Position numbers and translations under genes: made by a program
NCBI RefSeq assembly: GCF_001422445.1
Contig: NZ_LMNA01000003.1
Location: forward strand, 138,576 to 202,575
Source: Pseudorhodoferax sp. Leaf274
Lineage (GTDB): Bacteria; Pseudomonadota; Gammaproteobacteria; Burkholderiales; Burkholderiaceae_C
Direction of reading: 5' to 3'
DNA length: 64,000 nucleotides
The notes under the pieces: model-generated
What the model was told of the DNA's origin: nothing
Database searches by the model: none
What the model saw: only the letters and a program-made list of their open reading frames with translations
Shown here: positions 9,261 to 18,072 of the stretch, one piece after another
Layout: each line of letters begins with the position of its first letter
Numbering within the stretch: the stretch's first letter is position 1

Positions 9261-10400
9261 TCAGAACGCGATGCGCACCACGCTCTCGTTGCTGCCCTTG
9301 GCATCGTCGCGGCCGTTCTTCACGGTCACGTAGAGCACGTTGTTGCGGCTGTCCAGCGCCAGGCTGTTGGGGTGCGAAGGCAGCGCGATGGTCTGCAGCA
9401 GCTTGTGGCTGGCGGTGTCGAACACGCTGACGCTGCCGCCACCGCGGTTGCTCACGTACAGGCGCTGGCGCGGTGCGTCCAGCAGCGGCGCGATCGGGCC
9501 GTCGCCGGTGGGCAGGCTGGCCGTGATGCGGGCCGTCGCAGGGTCGAGCACGACGACGCGGTTGCCCGGCGTGGGCGTGAAGCCGGGCTCGGCCTTCTGG
9601 CGCCTTTCGCTGATGCTGGCCAGGCCCTGGTCGGTGGCGAACAGGCGCTTGCCTTGCGCGTCGTAGGCCAGGTTCAGCATCTGGTCGGCACCAGGGGTGT
9701 GGCTCCTGGCGATCGCCAGCGTGCGCGTGTCGACCTCGTGCAGGCGGCCGCGCAGGTTGGAGACGAACAGCCGGTTGTTGGCCGCGTCCAGCGCGATGCC
9801 GGTGGCGATGGCGCCGAAGCCCGGGATCACCTTCTCCAGTGCCAACGTGCGCGTGTTCATGACGTACAGCGCGCTGCCGTCCGCGCCCAGGCCCGGCGCG
9901 TAGAGGCGGCCGTTGGCCGGGTCGAGCACGAGCTCGCGCAGGTGGTGCGGGAACTTCTCCTTGCCGTCCGCGCCCTTGGCCTTGGCCATCAACGGCACGG
10001 TCTTGACGACCTGGTTGGTGGCGGTGTCGACCACGGTGACGGAGCCCTCGGTGGTGTTGCCCACGTAGAGCCGGTTGGCGGCGTCGTCCAGCGCCACGCC
10101 GAAGCCGCGCAGCGGCAGCTGGATCTCTGCCTGCACGGCCAGCGTCTTCGGGTCCAGGCGCAGCACCTTGCTCGGGCCGGCGCCGTCGCCAAAGCCGCCG
10201 GACGAGGCCACGAACAAGGCGTTCTGGCGCGCCGAGTAGGCCAGCTCGTAGAGCGAGGGCGCCACGGCCGCGCGCTGGATCTGCGCGGCCTGCACGGCCT
10301 GGTAGGGCGCGCTCTGCGTGACTACTGGCGCCGAGGTGCCGCAGGCCGTGATGGTCGCGGCGGCCAGCACGGCCAGGGAGAAGGAAAGGATGGATTTCAT
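9261..10400 (-). CDS. YncE-like beta-propeller lipoprotein
   Basis: 379 residues. The N-terminus MKSILSFSLAVLAAATITAC has a lipobox (ITAC), so it should be a lipidated envelope protein. The rest is a repeated seven-bladed YVTN/YncE-type beta-propeller, with recurring units such as NRLYVGNTTEGSVTVVDTAT, NRLFVSNLRGRL, QRLYVSNRGGGSVSVFDTAS and NVLYVTVKNG. YncE proteins are periplasmic and linked to iron-regulated loci in some bacteria; the biochemical role is unclear. It sits between two gene fossils inside the TonB-receptor locus and is the intact gene of that stretch. A weak GGAA ribosome site precedes the ATG. Confidence 0.85.
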   Translation of the reverse strand: MKSILSFSLAVLAAATITACGTSAPVVTQSAPYQAVQAAQIQRAAVAPSLYELAYSARQNALFVASSGGFGDGAGPSKVLRLDPKTLAVQAEIQLPLRGFGVALDDAANRLYVGNTTEGSVTVVDTATNQVVKTVPLMAKAKGADGKEKFPHHLRELVLDPANGRLYAPGLGADGSALYVMNTRTLALEKVIPGFGAIATGIALDAANNRLFVSNLRGRLHEVDTRTLAIARSHTPGADQMLNLAYDAQGKRLFATDQGLASISERRQKAEPGFTPTPGNRVVVLDPATARITASLPTGDGPIAPLLDAPRQRLYVSNRGGGSVSVFDTASHKLLQTIALPSHPNSLALDSRNNVLYVTVKNGRDDAKGSNESVVRIAF

Positions 10401-10435
10401 GGTGTGTGTTCCGTGTGTGGTGGATCAAGGCGCGG

Positions 10436-10694
10436 TCAAGGGGCGATGGAGACGCTGACCTTGGCGAGCTCCCTTGCTGCCCTGTGCATCGGCCCTCTGG
10501 GCGCCGCCGCCCCAGGCGAAGGGCACGCGCAACAACTCGCGCCCGCCCTTCTCGCGCGCGACCTCGATGGCCAACTGGTAGGTGCCTGCCGGCCGGGTGA
10601 GCTGCAGCGTCAGCGTGGCCGCGGCCGCCGGCCCGGTGGCCAGCGTCATGGCCGCGCCGGCGAGCCAGGCGTTGCGTGCTGCGGTGGGTGCCAT
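10436..10694 (-). pseudogene. Degenerate DUF2271-family gene (internal deletion plus frameshift)
   Basis: The frame opens with a signal peptide (MAPTAARNAWLAGAAM...GPAAAA) and the first strand TLTLQL. It then jumps straight to what looks like the C-terminal part of DUF2271 (PAGTYQLAIEVAREKGGREL, LRVPFAW). The central part of the roughly 160-residue family is missing. Near the 3' end one extra G in AAGGGAGCTC shifts the frame. Reading past it in the shifted frame gives the expected family ending ELAKVSVSIAP and a stop at 10436, whereas the unshifted frame runs on to 10425. Both lesions indicate a dead gene. It lies between the EF-hand and YncE-like genes on the receptor strand. Confidence 0.6.
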
Positions 10695-10702
10695 GGTGGG
10701 GC

Positions 10703-11242
10703 TCAGTCGTTGTCGGCGCGCTGCTCGCGTGGGCGCTGCGGGTCGGCCTTGGAGACGACGCCGTCGCCATTGGTGTCCAGGCCCGTGAAGGTCTTGTCGG
10801 CAATCGCCTGGTCTTCGGCCCAGGTGAACTTGCCGTCGCGCGCGCGGTTGACGATGCCAAAGCGCGTGTGCGCCTGCTTGATGTTGTTCTCGTAGGCGGC
10901 ATCGGGCTGGCGGCCTTGGTCGAAGTACTGGCGCTTGAGCCGGCCTTCGAACTCGGCCACGTATTCGGCCTCGCTCAGCACGCCGTCGCCGTTGGTGTCG
11001 GCGGCCTTGAAGCGCTGCAGGCGGATGGCGTCGAACTCGGCGCGCGTGACCTGGCCGTCGCGGTTGGCGTCGTAGCTGCCCAGGAAGGCGTCCAGGCCGT
11101 GGCCGCCGGCAGGGCGGGCCGGCTGGTTCTGGGCCGCAGCCACCGACGTGGGCGCAGCGTTGCCGCTGGGCCCGCCGGCGCAGGCCGACAGCAGGGCAGT
11201 GGCGGCCAGGGCCGCGAGCAGGGATGTGGTGCGTGTTGTCAT
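10703..11242 (-). CDS. EF-hand calcium-binding lipoprotein
   Basis: 179 residues from the ATG at 11242. Lipoprotein signal with lipobox LLSAC (Cys21). Three canonical EF-hand loops are visible at 58-69 (DANRDGQVTRAE), 82-93 (DTNGDGVLSEAE) and 156-167 (DTNGDGVVSKAD), plus a degenerate one near 132-143 (NRARDGKFTWAE). It should bind calcium in the periplasm or at the outer membrane. It is 35 bases downstream of the TonB-receptor gene on the same strand and probably co-transcribed. The specific role is not known. Confidence 0.88.
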   Translation of the reverse strand: MTTRTTSLLAALAATALLSACAGGPSGNAAPTSVAAAQNQPARPAGGHGLDAFLGSYDANRDGQVTRAEFDAIRLQRFKAADTNGDGVLSEAEYVAEFEGRLKRQYFDQGRQPDAAYENNIKQAHTRFGIVNRARDGKFTWAEDQAIADKTFTGLDTNGDGVVSKADPQRPREQRADND

Positions 11243-11277
11243 GGGTGGTTCTCCGGTGGGTGGATGGGCGGGAGGAA

Positions 11278-13890
11278 TCAGAAGTCCACGTTCAGGTTGA
11301 CCGCCACAGTGCGGCCCGGCGCGGTGGACACCTCGATCTGCTGGCGGTCCTGCGGCAGCGCCGGCTGCAGGCTGCGCGTGTTGCTGTAGGCCCAGTAGCG
11401 CTTGTCGGTCAGGTTGAAGATGCCGGCGTTGACGCGCACGTTCTTGTTGATGCGCCAGTAGCCGGCGATGTCGAAGCGCGCGAAGCCCGGCACCCGGAAC
11501 AGCGTGACCGTCGAGTCGGTCAGCTCTGCGCCAGGGTTGTTGGTGAAGGACTGGCGGTTGGTGGCGATGGCCTGCTTGCCGCGCACGAAGGTGCCCGTCA
11601 GGTTCAGGCCCCAGGCCCTCTCGGGTGCCTCGTAGCCGATGCCGACGATGGCCTTGCCCGGCTGCACCGTGTCCAGCGGCACGTCCTTGTCGCCTGCATA
11701 GCTCGACTTGGCGCTGCCCTTGCTGTAGCCCAGCGCCCAGGTGCTGTACAGGCCACGCGCGGCCGGCGTCCAGGTGCCATGGTCCAGCCGCACGCTGAGT
11801 TCGGTGCCGTAGATGTGGGCCTCGTCGCGGTTGCTGGCCTGGTACAGGATGGAGAGGTTGTCCTGGATGTCGACGAACTTCTCGGGGTTGTTGGCGCGCG
11901 TGTAGCGTGTGTAGGAGATGAAGTCGTCGTACTGGGTGTAGAAGACCGAACCGGCGAACGTGACGCCCGGCACCGGCGAGCCCTTCAGGCCGACGTCGAA
12001 GGCGTTGCTGGTTTCCTTCTTGAGGTTGCGGTCGCCGAGCAGCGCATAGCTGCCGCCGCCGCTGTTCCAATAGCCGAAGATCTCGCTGTTGGTGGGCGCG
12101 CGGCCGCTGCGCTTGTATTGCGCGTAAGCCGTGAGGCCCGGCGTCACGTCGTAGAGCAGCGCCAGGCTGGGGCTCACGATGGTGGTCGCCGGCGCCTTGC
12201 CGTACATCTCTTCCAGTTCTTCCTGCGTGATGCGGTTGTTGCCGAAGCTGCCGGTGTTGCGGATGCGGGGGTCGACGCGGTCCACCCGCAGGCCCGGCAC
12301 CACCGCCAGGCGGCGGCCGCCGACCTGGAAGTCGATGGTGTCCTGGATGAACACGCCTGCGCGCTGCGTGACCGTGTCGGGGAAGGGCTGGCCGGCTGCG
12401 TTCGCTGCGGTGGACGTGAACGGGTGCTCGTTGCTGCTGCGCGAGTAGTTCACGCCGAACTTGATGGCGTGGTTGGCGATGCGCTTGTCGGCCACGCTGG
12501 AGAAGCCCGCCTGTTGCGTGGTGTTCTGCGAGACCTCGCGGATGAGCGCGCCGGTGGCCAGCGTCACGGTGTCCGTGAGGTCGTCCATGTCGGTGTTCTG
12601 CACGAAGACGCGGGTGTTGACCTGGTCGAACGGGCCGCCGGCACCTGGCGTCCAGGTGTGGGCAGCGGACAGGGTGTCGCGCCTGGTGCGCGAATCCTGC
12701 CGCGACAGGCCGGTGATGGCCGTGGCGGCGCTGTTCCAGCTGTCGAAGGTCGAGTCGTTCTGCTTGCGGTAGAGGTCGGCCGACAGCTCGAACTTGTGCT
12801 GCGGGTTCACGCGCAGCACGCCCTTGAGCAGCAGCGCATCGGAATGCCAATCCTCCGGGGCTGCGCGGACGGTGTCGCTGTCGCTGTTCGGCCTGGTTTC
12901 CTTGCCGTCGCGGCGCGAGTAGGCCAGCAGCACGCCGAGGTCGCCCTGCTGGCCGGCCAGCGTGAGGCCTTTGGCCCAGGCGCTGTCGGCCTCGCTGAAG
13001 CCGAGTCTGGCGCCGGCGTAGAACGGCTTGTCGGCGTGCACGTAGTCCTCGGGCGACTTGCTGCGAAAGCTGACCGCGCCGCCAATGCCGCCGGCCGTGC
13101 GCTGCGAATTGGTGGTGCCCGACTGGATGTCGACCGACGAGTACAGGTAGGGGTCGATGAAGTCGCGGCCCATGCCGAAGGTGCCATCTTCCGAGCGCGC
13201 GGTCATTGGCGCGCGGCCGACGGCGTCGGGCATCTCGATGCCGTCCACGTCCAGGCCGATGCGGTTGCCCTCGACGCCGCGGATGTTGTAGCCCGTGGTG
13301 CCGCTGCGGTCGTAGCGGCTGGCGCCGCGCGTGGCGCCCTGCACGGTGCCTGGGGCTTCGACGAGCGGCTGGTAGCGGATCACGTCGGCGATGCTGTTGC
13401 CGCCGGTGCGTTCGACATCGTCCTGCGTCAGCACGGTGCGGGTGCCGGCCTCCCGGCGCACGGCCTCGGCGGTGACCTTGACCTCGGGCAGCACGACCTG
13501 CGAGGCCGCGGCAACCGCTTGCGGTGCATTGGCGGCCTGGCGCAGCACCCAGATGCCGCGGCTGCGCTCCTGCACCTGCAGGCCGGTGCCGGCCAGCAGA
13601 TGCGCGAAGCCGTCGCGCACGCTGAAGCGGCCATCCAGCGCCTGGCTGCGACGGCCGGCCACCAGCGTGGCGTCGAGCTGCACCGACACGCCTGCGCTGG
13701 CGGCGAACCGGGCCAGTGCTTCGCCGAGCGGGCCGGCCGGCACGCTGTAGTCGGCCACGGGAACGGCGTCCTGGGCCTGGGCGGCGGGCGGGCAGGTGGT
13801 GGCCAGGGCCATGGCCAGCAAGGCCTGGCGCGCGGCCTGTGCGAGCGGCGAGGCCGGGGCGCGCACGGTAGCGCGGAGATGTCGGTGCAT
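11278..13890 (-). CDS. TonB-dependent outer-membrane receptor with STN signalling domain, heme-receptor-like
   Basis: 870 residues from the ATG at 13890, preceded by AAAGGAAAG; an upstream ATG at 13932 is less well placed. Signal peptide ends near residue 39 (PAAQAQ). An STN domain (about 45-97, YSVPAGPLGEALARFAASAG) is the periplasmic signalling domain of receptors that report to a FecR-type anti-sigma factor. Plug domain: DVERTGGNSIADVIRYQPLV, YNIRGVEGNRIGLDVDGIEM. The 22-strand barrel ends in aromatic VNLNVDF. The motif SGRAPTNSEIFGYW resembles the FRAP..E region of heme/hemoglobin receptors. It should import an iron source, probably heme. The sigma and anti-sigma genes normally upstream are reduced to a fossil at 14002-14229. 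Confidence 0.88.
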   Translation of the reverse strand: MHRHLRATVRAPASPLAQAARQALLAMALATTCPPAAQAQDAVPVADYSVPAGPLGEALARFAASAGVSVQLDATLVAGRRSQALDGRFSVRDGFAHLLAGTGLQVQERSRGIWVLRQAANAPQAVAAASQVVLPEVKVTAEAVRREAGTRTVLTQDDVERTGGNSIADVIRYQPLVEAPGTVQGATRGASRYDRSGTTGYNIRGVEGNRIGLDVDGIEMPDAVGRAPMTARSEDGTFGMGRDFIDPYLYSSVDIQSGTTNSQRTAGGIGGAVSFRSKSPEDYVHADKPFYAGARLGFSEADSAWAKGLTLAGQQGDLGVLLAYSRRDGKETRPNSDSDTVRAAPEDWHSDALLLKGVLRVNPQHKFELSADLYRKQNDSTFDSWNSAATAITGLSRQDSRTRRDTLSAAHTWTPGAGGPFDQVNTRVFVQNTDMDDLTDTVTLATGALIREVSQNTTQQAGFSSVADKRIANHAIKFGVNYSRSSNEHPFTSTAANAAGQPFPDTVTQRAGVFIQDTIDFQVGGRRLAVVPGLRVDRVDPRIRNTGSFGNNRITQEELEEMYGKAPATTIVSPSLALLYDVTPGLTAYAQYKRSGRAPTNSEIFGYWNSGGGSYALLGDRNLKKETSNAFDVGLKGSPVPGVTFAGSVFYTQYDDFISYTRYTRANNPEKFVDIQDNLSILYQASNRDEAHIYGTELSVRLDHGTWTPAARGLYSTWALGYSKGSAKSSYAGDKDVPLDTVQPGKAIVGIGYEAPERAWGLNLTGTFVRGKQAIATNRQSFTNNPGAELTDSTVTLFRVPGFARFDIAGYWRINKNVRVNAGIFNLTDKRYWAYSNTRSLQPALPQDRQQIEVSTAPGRTVAVNLNVDF

Positions 13891-14001
13891 GCGGAGCTTT
13901 CCTTTGAACGGAGTGCGTGGCTGGCTCCGCACGGCGCGGGAAAGCTGGCTCTGGGTGCCATGGCACGCGAGATGAAAAGAACAACCGCGTGCCGCAAAAA
14001 A

Positions 14002-14229
14002 TCAGCTGGGCGGTGGCGCCGAGGATGCGGGCATGGCGACCCGCCAGCGCGTGCGGCAGACCACCCGCACGGGCAGCGTGCCGGTTTCTGTGGCGAGCCT
14101 GCGCCGCAGCCAGCCGCGGTGCTTGCTGCACAGCGTGTGGATCAACTGCTGGTTGCTGGAGTGAAGGGACTGGGCCGCGGACAAGGGGGCTCCGTTCGGC
14201 GGAGCGAAACACCGCCCGCATCTAAACAA
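14002..14229 (-). pseudogene. Fossil of a FecI-type sigma / FecR-type anti-sigma pair
   Basis: The 470-base gap 13891-14360 holds no intact gene. On the receptor strand a 75-codon frame contains QLIHTLCSKHRGWLRRRLA, which resembles the N-terminus of FecI-like ECF sigma factors (helix with ..HHGWLRGWLRRKL). It runs directly into GTLPVRVVCRTRWRVAM, which resembles the C-terminal end of FecR-like regulators. The frame starts only with TTG and stops at 14002. The simplest reading is one deletion that joined the start of a fecI-like gene to the end of a fecR-like gene, upstream of the receptor in the usual fecI-fecR-fecA order. Both assignments come from short motifs. The remainder of the gap, 13891-14001 and 14242-14360, shows nothing else. 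Confidence 0.45.
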
Positions 14230-14241
14230 GAATTGTTCTCA
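14227..14241. promoter_or_regulatory. Possible Fur box
   Basis: CAAGAATTGTTCTCA (reverse complement TGAGAACAATTCTTG) resembles the 7-1-7 Fur palindrome TGATAATNATTATCA at 9 of 14 positions. It lies at the upstream edge of the FecI/FecR fossil, where a Fur-controlled sigma-factor promoter would be expected. The match is imperfect. Confidence 0.35.
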
Positions 14242-14360
14242 TCTTACACCGGGCGGTAAGCAACTGTGTCGAGAACCCCACACGGCGCGGTCCGGTGCGC
14301 AGTGCGGCGCGTGGCCTGCAAAATGTCGTCGTCGCCGCCCTACACATCCGAGCCTCGTCG

Positions 14361-14813
14361 ATGATTCTTGAAACCGTTCTCGCCTACGTGCACTGGGTCG
14401 CCATCTTCGCGATGGTGGTGTTTCTCTCCAGCGAGGCCGCGTTGTGCCGCGTGGAGTGGATGAACGCGCGCGTGGTCGAGCGGCTTGCGCGCGTGGACAT
14501 GCTCTACGGCATCGCTTCGGTGGCTGTGCTGCTGACCGGCCTGGCGCGCTCGGCCTGGGGCGCCAAGGGCATGGGGTGGTACTGGTCCAACCCGCTGCTG
14601 CACGGCAAGGTCACGCTGTTCGTGGTGATCGGCCTGATGTCCATCAAGCCCACGCTGACCTACCTGCGCTGGCGCCGCCAGCTGCGCGCGACGGGTGCGC
14701 TGCCGCCCGAGGCCGAGGTGCGCAGCATGCGCAAGACCGTCATGGCGCAGGCCCACCTGATCCCGCTGGTGGCGCTGGCGGCGGTGTTCCTCGCGCGCGG
14801 CTTCGGCAAGTAG
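14361..14813 (+). CDS. DUF2214 family membrane protein
   Basis: 150 residues with four predicted membrane helices (about 5-25, 47-65, 78-96, 127-146). The pattern AYVHWVAIFAMVVFLSSEAALCR, VDMLYGIASVAVLLTGLAR, WYWSNPLLHGKVTLF and the C-terminal AQAHLIPLVALAAVFLARG matches the DUF2214 family, which has no established function. Conserved histidines (His12, His82, His137 by count) sit in or near helices. The ATG at 14361 is preferred because family members start there. It stands alone, facing away from the receptor locus. Confidence 0.8.
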   Translation: MILETVLAYVHWVAIFAMVVFLSSEAALCRVEWMNARVVERLARVDMLYGIASVAVLLTGLARSAWGAKGMGWYWSNPLLHGKVTLFVVIGLMSIKPTLTYLRWRRQLRATGALPPEAEVRSMRKTVMAQAHLIPLVALAAVFLARGFGK

Positions 14814-14922
14814 AGGCGCCGGCCCGCGGCACTGCCCGGTTGCGGGACGCTGCGGGGCGCTGCCGGGCGCAGGCCGCCGGTGCACGGCGCGCCCACGGTC
14901 CGTGCCGCGCGTGGCGGCTGGT

Positions 14923-17403
14923 TCAGGAAAGCATCTCCCGGATGCGGATTCCCAGTTCTTCGAGCGAGAAGGGCTTGGTCAGCACGGCCATCCCGGGCTC
15001 CAGCTGCCCGTCGCCGATCATCGCGTTCTCGGCGTAGCCCGTGATGAAGAGCACCTTCAGGCCGGGAAGGGCCGTGCGCGCCGCATCGGCGATCTGGCGC
15101 CCGTTCATGCCCCCGGGCAGGCCCACGTCGGTGAGCAACAGGTCGATGTGCGCGCCCGATTGCAGGGCCCGCAGCGCGGTCTTGCCGTCGCTCGCCTCCA
15201 GCACCGTGTAGCCCAGCTCGCCCAGTTCGTCCGTCACCGCCATGCGGATGGTGGGCTCGTCCTCCACGAGCAGCACGGTCTCGCCCACGCTGGCACGCCC
15301 CACCGTTTCGAGCGCGGGCAGCTCCGCGGGTTCGGCCGACGCGGTGCTGCGTGCGAGGTAGATGCTGACGGTGGTGCCGGCTCCCACTTCCGAGTAGATG
15401 CGGACCTGCCCGCCCGACTGCTGCGCGAAGCCGTAGATCATCGACAGGCCCAGCCCGGTGCCCTGGCCCAGCGGCTTGGTGGTGAAGAAGGGCTCGAAGG
15501 CCCTGGCCATGACCTCGGGCGTCATGCCGGTGCCGGTGTCGGTCACGGACAGCGAGATGTACTGGCCTTCGGCCATCGTGAGCGTCTTCGCCGCCTGGCC
15601 GTCCAGCCAGCGGTTGGCCGTCTCGATGGTGATGCGCCCTCCGTCGGGCATGGCATCGCGGGCGTTGATGCACAGGTTGAGCAAGGCGCTCTCCAGCTGC
15701 GGTGCGTCGACCAGCGTCGGCCACAGGCTGGCGGAGCCGACCACCGTCACCTCGATGCTGGGCCCGACCGTGCGCCGCACCAGGTCTTCCAGGCCTGCCA
15801 CCAGCAGGTTGACATCGACGATCTTCGGGTCGAGCGTCTGCCGGCGCGAGAAGGCCAGCAGCCGGTGCGTGAGCGCGGCCGCCCGGCGCGCAGCCCCCTG
15901 GGCCGCCACCACATAGCGGTCGACATCGGCGATGCGGCCCTGGGCGATGTGGCGCTGCACCAGCTCCAGCGAGCTGGTGATGCCACCCAGGAGGTTGTTG
16001 AAGTCGTGGGCGAGACCGCCGGTCAACTGGCCGACGGCCTCCATCTTCTGGGCCTGGCGCAGGGCTTCCTCGGCCGCCATCAGATGGCGCACGGTGGCGT
16101 CGACGCGCTGCTCCAGCCCGAGGTTGGCCTCGGCCAGCTGCCGTTGCGCGCGCACCTGGTCCGTCACGTCGTAGCCACCGGCGAACACGCCGCTGACTGC
16201 GCCCGATGCATCGCGGATCGGCTCGTAGACGAAGTCGATGAACCGGTCGGCTTCGCTCGCGGTGCGGTTGTCCAGGTGCAGCGGCATCGCACGTGCCGTG
16301 TACGCCGTCCCGGTCGCGTACACCTGGTCGAGCAGCTCGTAGAAGCCCTGGCCGGCCAGTTCGGGAAACACCTCGCGCACGGTGCGGCCCAGGAAATCGC
16401 GCTCGCCCGAAATCGCGACGTAGGCGTCGTTCACGTACTCGTAGCGGTGTTCGGGGCCGGACAGGATGCCGACGAAGCCGGGCATCTGCTGCAGGCTCAG
16501 CCGTTGCCGCTCGACTTCCTGCGCCCGCGCCGCCGCGGCCTCCTGCCGCACGGTGTCGTCCCGCGCGATCTTGATGAAGCCCCGCGGCTGGCCGTCGGTG
16601 TCGTCGGGCAGCGGGTGGACCGAGCCGTTCATGAACACGCGGCGCCCCGACTTGGTGATGTGCCATCGCTCGTCGTGGGCATGGCCGGTCCGCGCCGCCA
16701 ACGTCAGTTCGCGCACGTGCGCGCCGTCCGCCACGTCTTGCGGCGTGAAGACCAGGGCCACCGACTGGCCCAGCGCCTCCTGCGCCGTCCAGCCGAAGAT
16801 GGCTTGCGCACCCGCGGACCAGGTGGTGATGTGCCCTGCCGGGTCGACGGTGAAGATCGCATGGTCCTTCGCGCCTTCGATCACCAGGCGCAGCTGCTCG
16901 TTGCTGTCCTTCAGCGCCGCGTCTGCCAGCACCTTGTTCGTGGTCTCGTTGGTGAAGATGAAGAGGCCTGCAATCGCGCCGTCCGGCCCGAGGATGCGGG
17001 AGTACGAGAACGTCCACCACGTGTCGGCCTGTCCCCGGTCGGTCGCCAGTTTCCAGGGCAGATCGTTGAAGCGCTGGCTCTGCCCGGCCATCGCGGCTGC
17101 GATGATGGGATGGGCCTGCGCGAGTGCGTCGGCCCAGACCTCGTCGAACGGCGAGCCCATGGCCCAATCGACGCGCGGCCCCAGCAGGGGAATGTAGGTT
17201 TCGTTGAAGAAGAAATGCAGCTCCGGGCCCCAGCACAGGATCATCGACTCCGGCGAGTTGACGACCAGGCTCAGCGCAACCTTCAGGCCCTCGGGCCACG
17301 CATCGGGCAGGCCCAATGGGTGGCCGGTCCAATCCCTGGCAAGGATCAGTTCCGTGGCACGGCCGCCTCCTGCGAGGAACGGTGGTGGTTCGGGGGTTGG
17401 CAA
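14923..17403 (-). CDS. PAS-domain hybrid sensor histidine kinase with C-terminal receiver
   Basis: About 826 residues. Order: an N-terminal PAS-like domain (WTGHPLGLPDAWPEGLK...LCWGPELHFFFNETYIPLLG), a second PAS (LRLVIEGAKDHAIFTVD...GWTAQEALGQS), a third PAS (MPGFVGILSGPEHRYEYVNDAY), HisKA with QLTGGLAHDFNNLLGG, HATPase (NLCINARDAMPDGG, DTGTGM, GTGLGLSMIYG), and a receiver domain (VLLVEDEPTIR, LLLTDVGLPGGMNG, LTKPFSLEEL). There is no membrane segment, so it is cytoplasmic. The start is uncertain: a TTG at 17403 with GGAG 8 bases upstream begins just before the family's usual FLAGGG. The frame stays open upstream into the PsiF gene. No separate response-regulator gene is adjacent. Confidence 0.82.
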   Translation of the reverse strand: MPTPEPPPFLAGGGRATELILARDWTGHPLGLPDAWPEGLKVALSLVVNSPESMILCWGPELHFFFNETYIPLLGPRVDWAMGSPFDEVWADALAQAHPIIAAAMAGQSQRFNDLPWKLATDRGQADTWWTFSYSRILGPDGAIAGLFIFTNETTNKVLADAALKDSNEQLRLVIEGAKDHAIFTVDPAGHITTWSAGAQAIFGWTAQEALGQSVALVFTPQDVADGAHVRELTLAARTGHAHDERWHITKSGRRVFMNGSVHPLPDDTDGQPRGFIKIARDDTVRQEAAAARAQEVERQRLSLQQMPGFVGILSGPEHRYEYVNDAYVAISGERDFLGRTVREVFPELAGQGFYELLDQVYATGTAYTARAMPLHLDNRTASEADRFIDFVYEPIRDASGAVSGVFAGGYDVTDQVRAQRQLAEANLGLEQRVDATVRHLMAAEEALRQAQKMEAVGQLTGGLAHDFNNLLGGITSSLELVQRHIAQGRIADVDRYVVAAQGAARRAAALTHRLLAFSRRQTLDPKIVDVNLLVAGLEDLVRRTVGPSIEVTVVGSASLWPTLVDAPQLESALLNLCINARDAMPDGGRITIETANRWLDGQAAKTLTMAEGQYISLSVTDTGTGMTPEVMARAFEPFFTTKPLGQGTGLGLSMIYGFAQQSGGQVRIYSEVGAGTTVSIYLARSTASAEPAELPALETVGRASVGETVLLVEDEPTIRMAVTDELGELGYTVLEASDGKTALRALQSGAHIDLLLTDVGLPGGMNGRQIADAARTALPGLKVLFITGYAENAMIGDGQLEPGMAVLTKPFSLEELGIRIREMLS

Positions 17404-17542
17404 TCTCGTGGCTCCAGGTCTGTTGGATGCGCCATTGTGGGTTGCGGCAAGCCCTGCGCCGCACGCCGGCGGCGCTGTCCACCGGGCGCAAGCCCGGCGA
17501 ACGCCAGGGCGCAGGCCCGGGCCGTTGCGGTGCCTGGCCCGG

Positions 17543-17980
17543 TCAGGCCTTGTTGCAGTCCGACAGGTACTTGTTGCGCTCGTCGCCCTTGAGTCCCTTG
17601 GCCGCGGCTTCCTTGCTGCAGGCACCCAGCTTGGAGGCGGGCTTGCCCGCTGCGGCCGGCGCGGCGGCCGTCACGCCCTTGTTGCAATCGGACAAGAACT
17701 GGTTGCGTTCGTCGCCCTTGAGTCCCTTGGCCGCGGCCTCCTTGCTGCAGGCACCCAGCTTGGAGCCGCCCTTGCCGGCTGCGGCGGGCGCGGCGGCGGT
17801 CAGGCCCTTGTTGCAGTCCGACAGGTACTTGTTGCGTTCATCGCCCTTGAGGCCCTTGGCGGCGGCCTCCTTGCTGCAGGCGCCGAGCTTGGTGGCCGGC
17901 TTGGCGTCATCGGCCGCATGGGCGCTGCCGAGCGACAGGGCGCATGCCGCGGCCAGGATCAGGGAGGCGGTTTTCAACAT
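17543..17980 (-). CDS. PsiF-repeat periplasmic protein, three repeats
   Basis: 145 residues. Signal peptide about 1-22 (MLKTASLILAAACALSLGSA). The mature part is three copies of the PsiF repeat, each with the core KLGACSKEAAAKGLKGDERN and ending YLSDCNK, at residues 31-73, 74-116 and 117-145, joined by Ala/Pro/Gly linkers. Each repeat has two cysteines likely to form a disulfide in the periplasm. E. coli PsiF, phosphate-starvation-inducible, has two repeats and unknown function. No Pho box was recognised here. Gene stands alone between the hybrid kinase and a LysR gene. Confidence 0.85.
   Translation of the reverse strand: MLKTASLILAAACALSLGSAHAADDAKPATKLGACSKEAAAKGLKGDERNKYLSDCNKGLTAAAPAAAGKGGSKLGACSKEAAAKGLKGDERNQFLSDCNKGVTAAAPAAAGKPASKLGACSKEAAAKGLKGDERNKYLSDCNKA
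17546..17890 (-). repeat. Three tandem 129-bp repeats inside the PsiF gene
   Basis: Units at 17762-17890, 17633-17761 and a shorter third at 17546-17632. They are nearly identical at DNA level, including third codon positions, which points to recent expansion or gene conversion. Confidence 0.9.
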
Positions 17981-18072
17981 GGAGTGTCCTTCGAATGCGT
18001 TGAAGAGAGGCTGGCCGGCAATGGCAGCCGGCACGACTCTAACGCCGCCGGCTGCCTGCGGATGACCGGCTC

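Noticed and set aside
10703..14221. Very long minus-strand frame over the receptor locus
   Set aside because: It reads through the true EF-hand, receptor and fossil genes in part out of frame. Only the EF-hand part at 10703-11242 is real.
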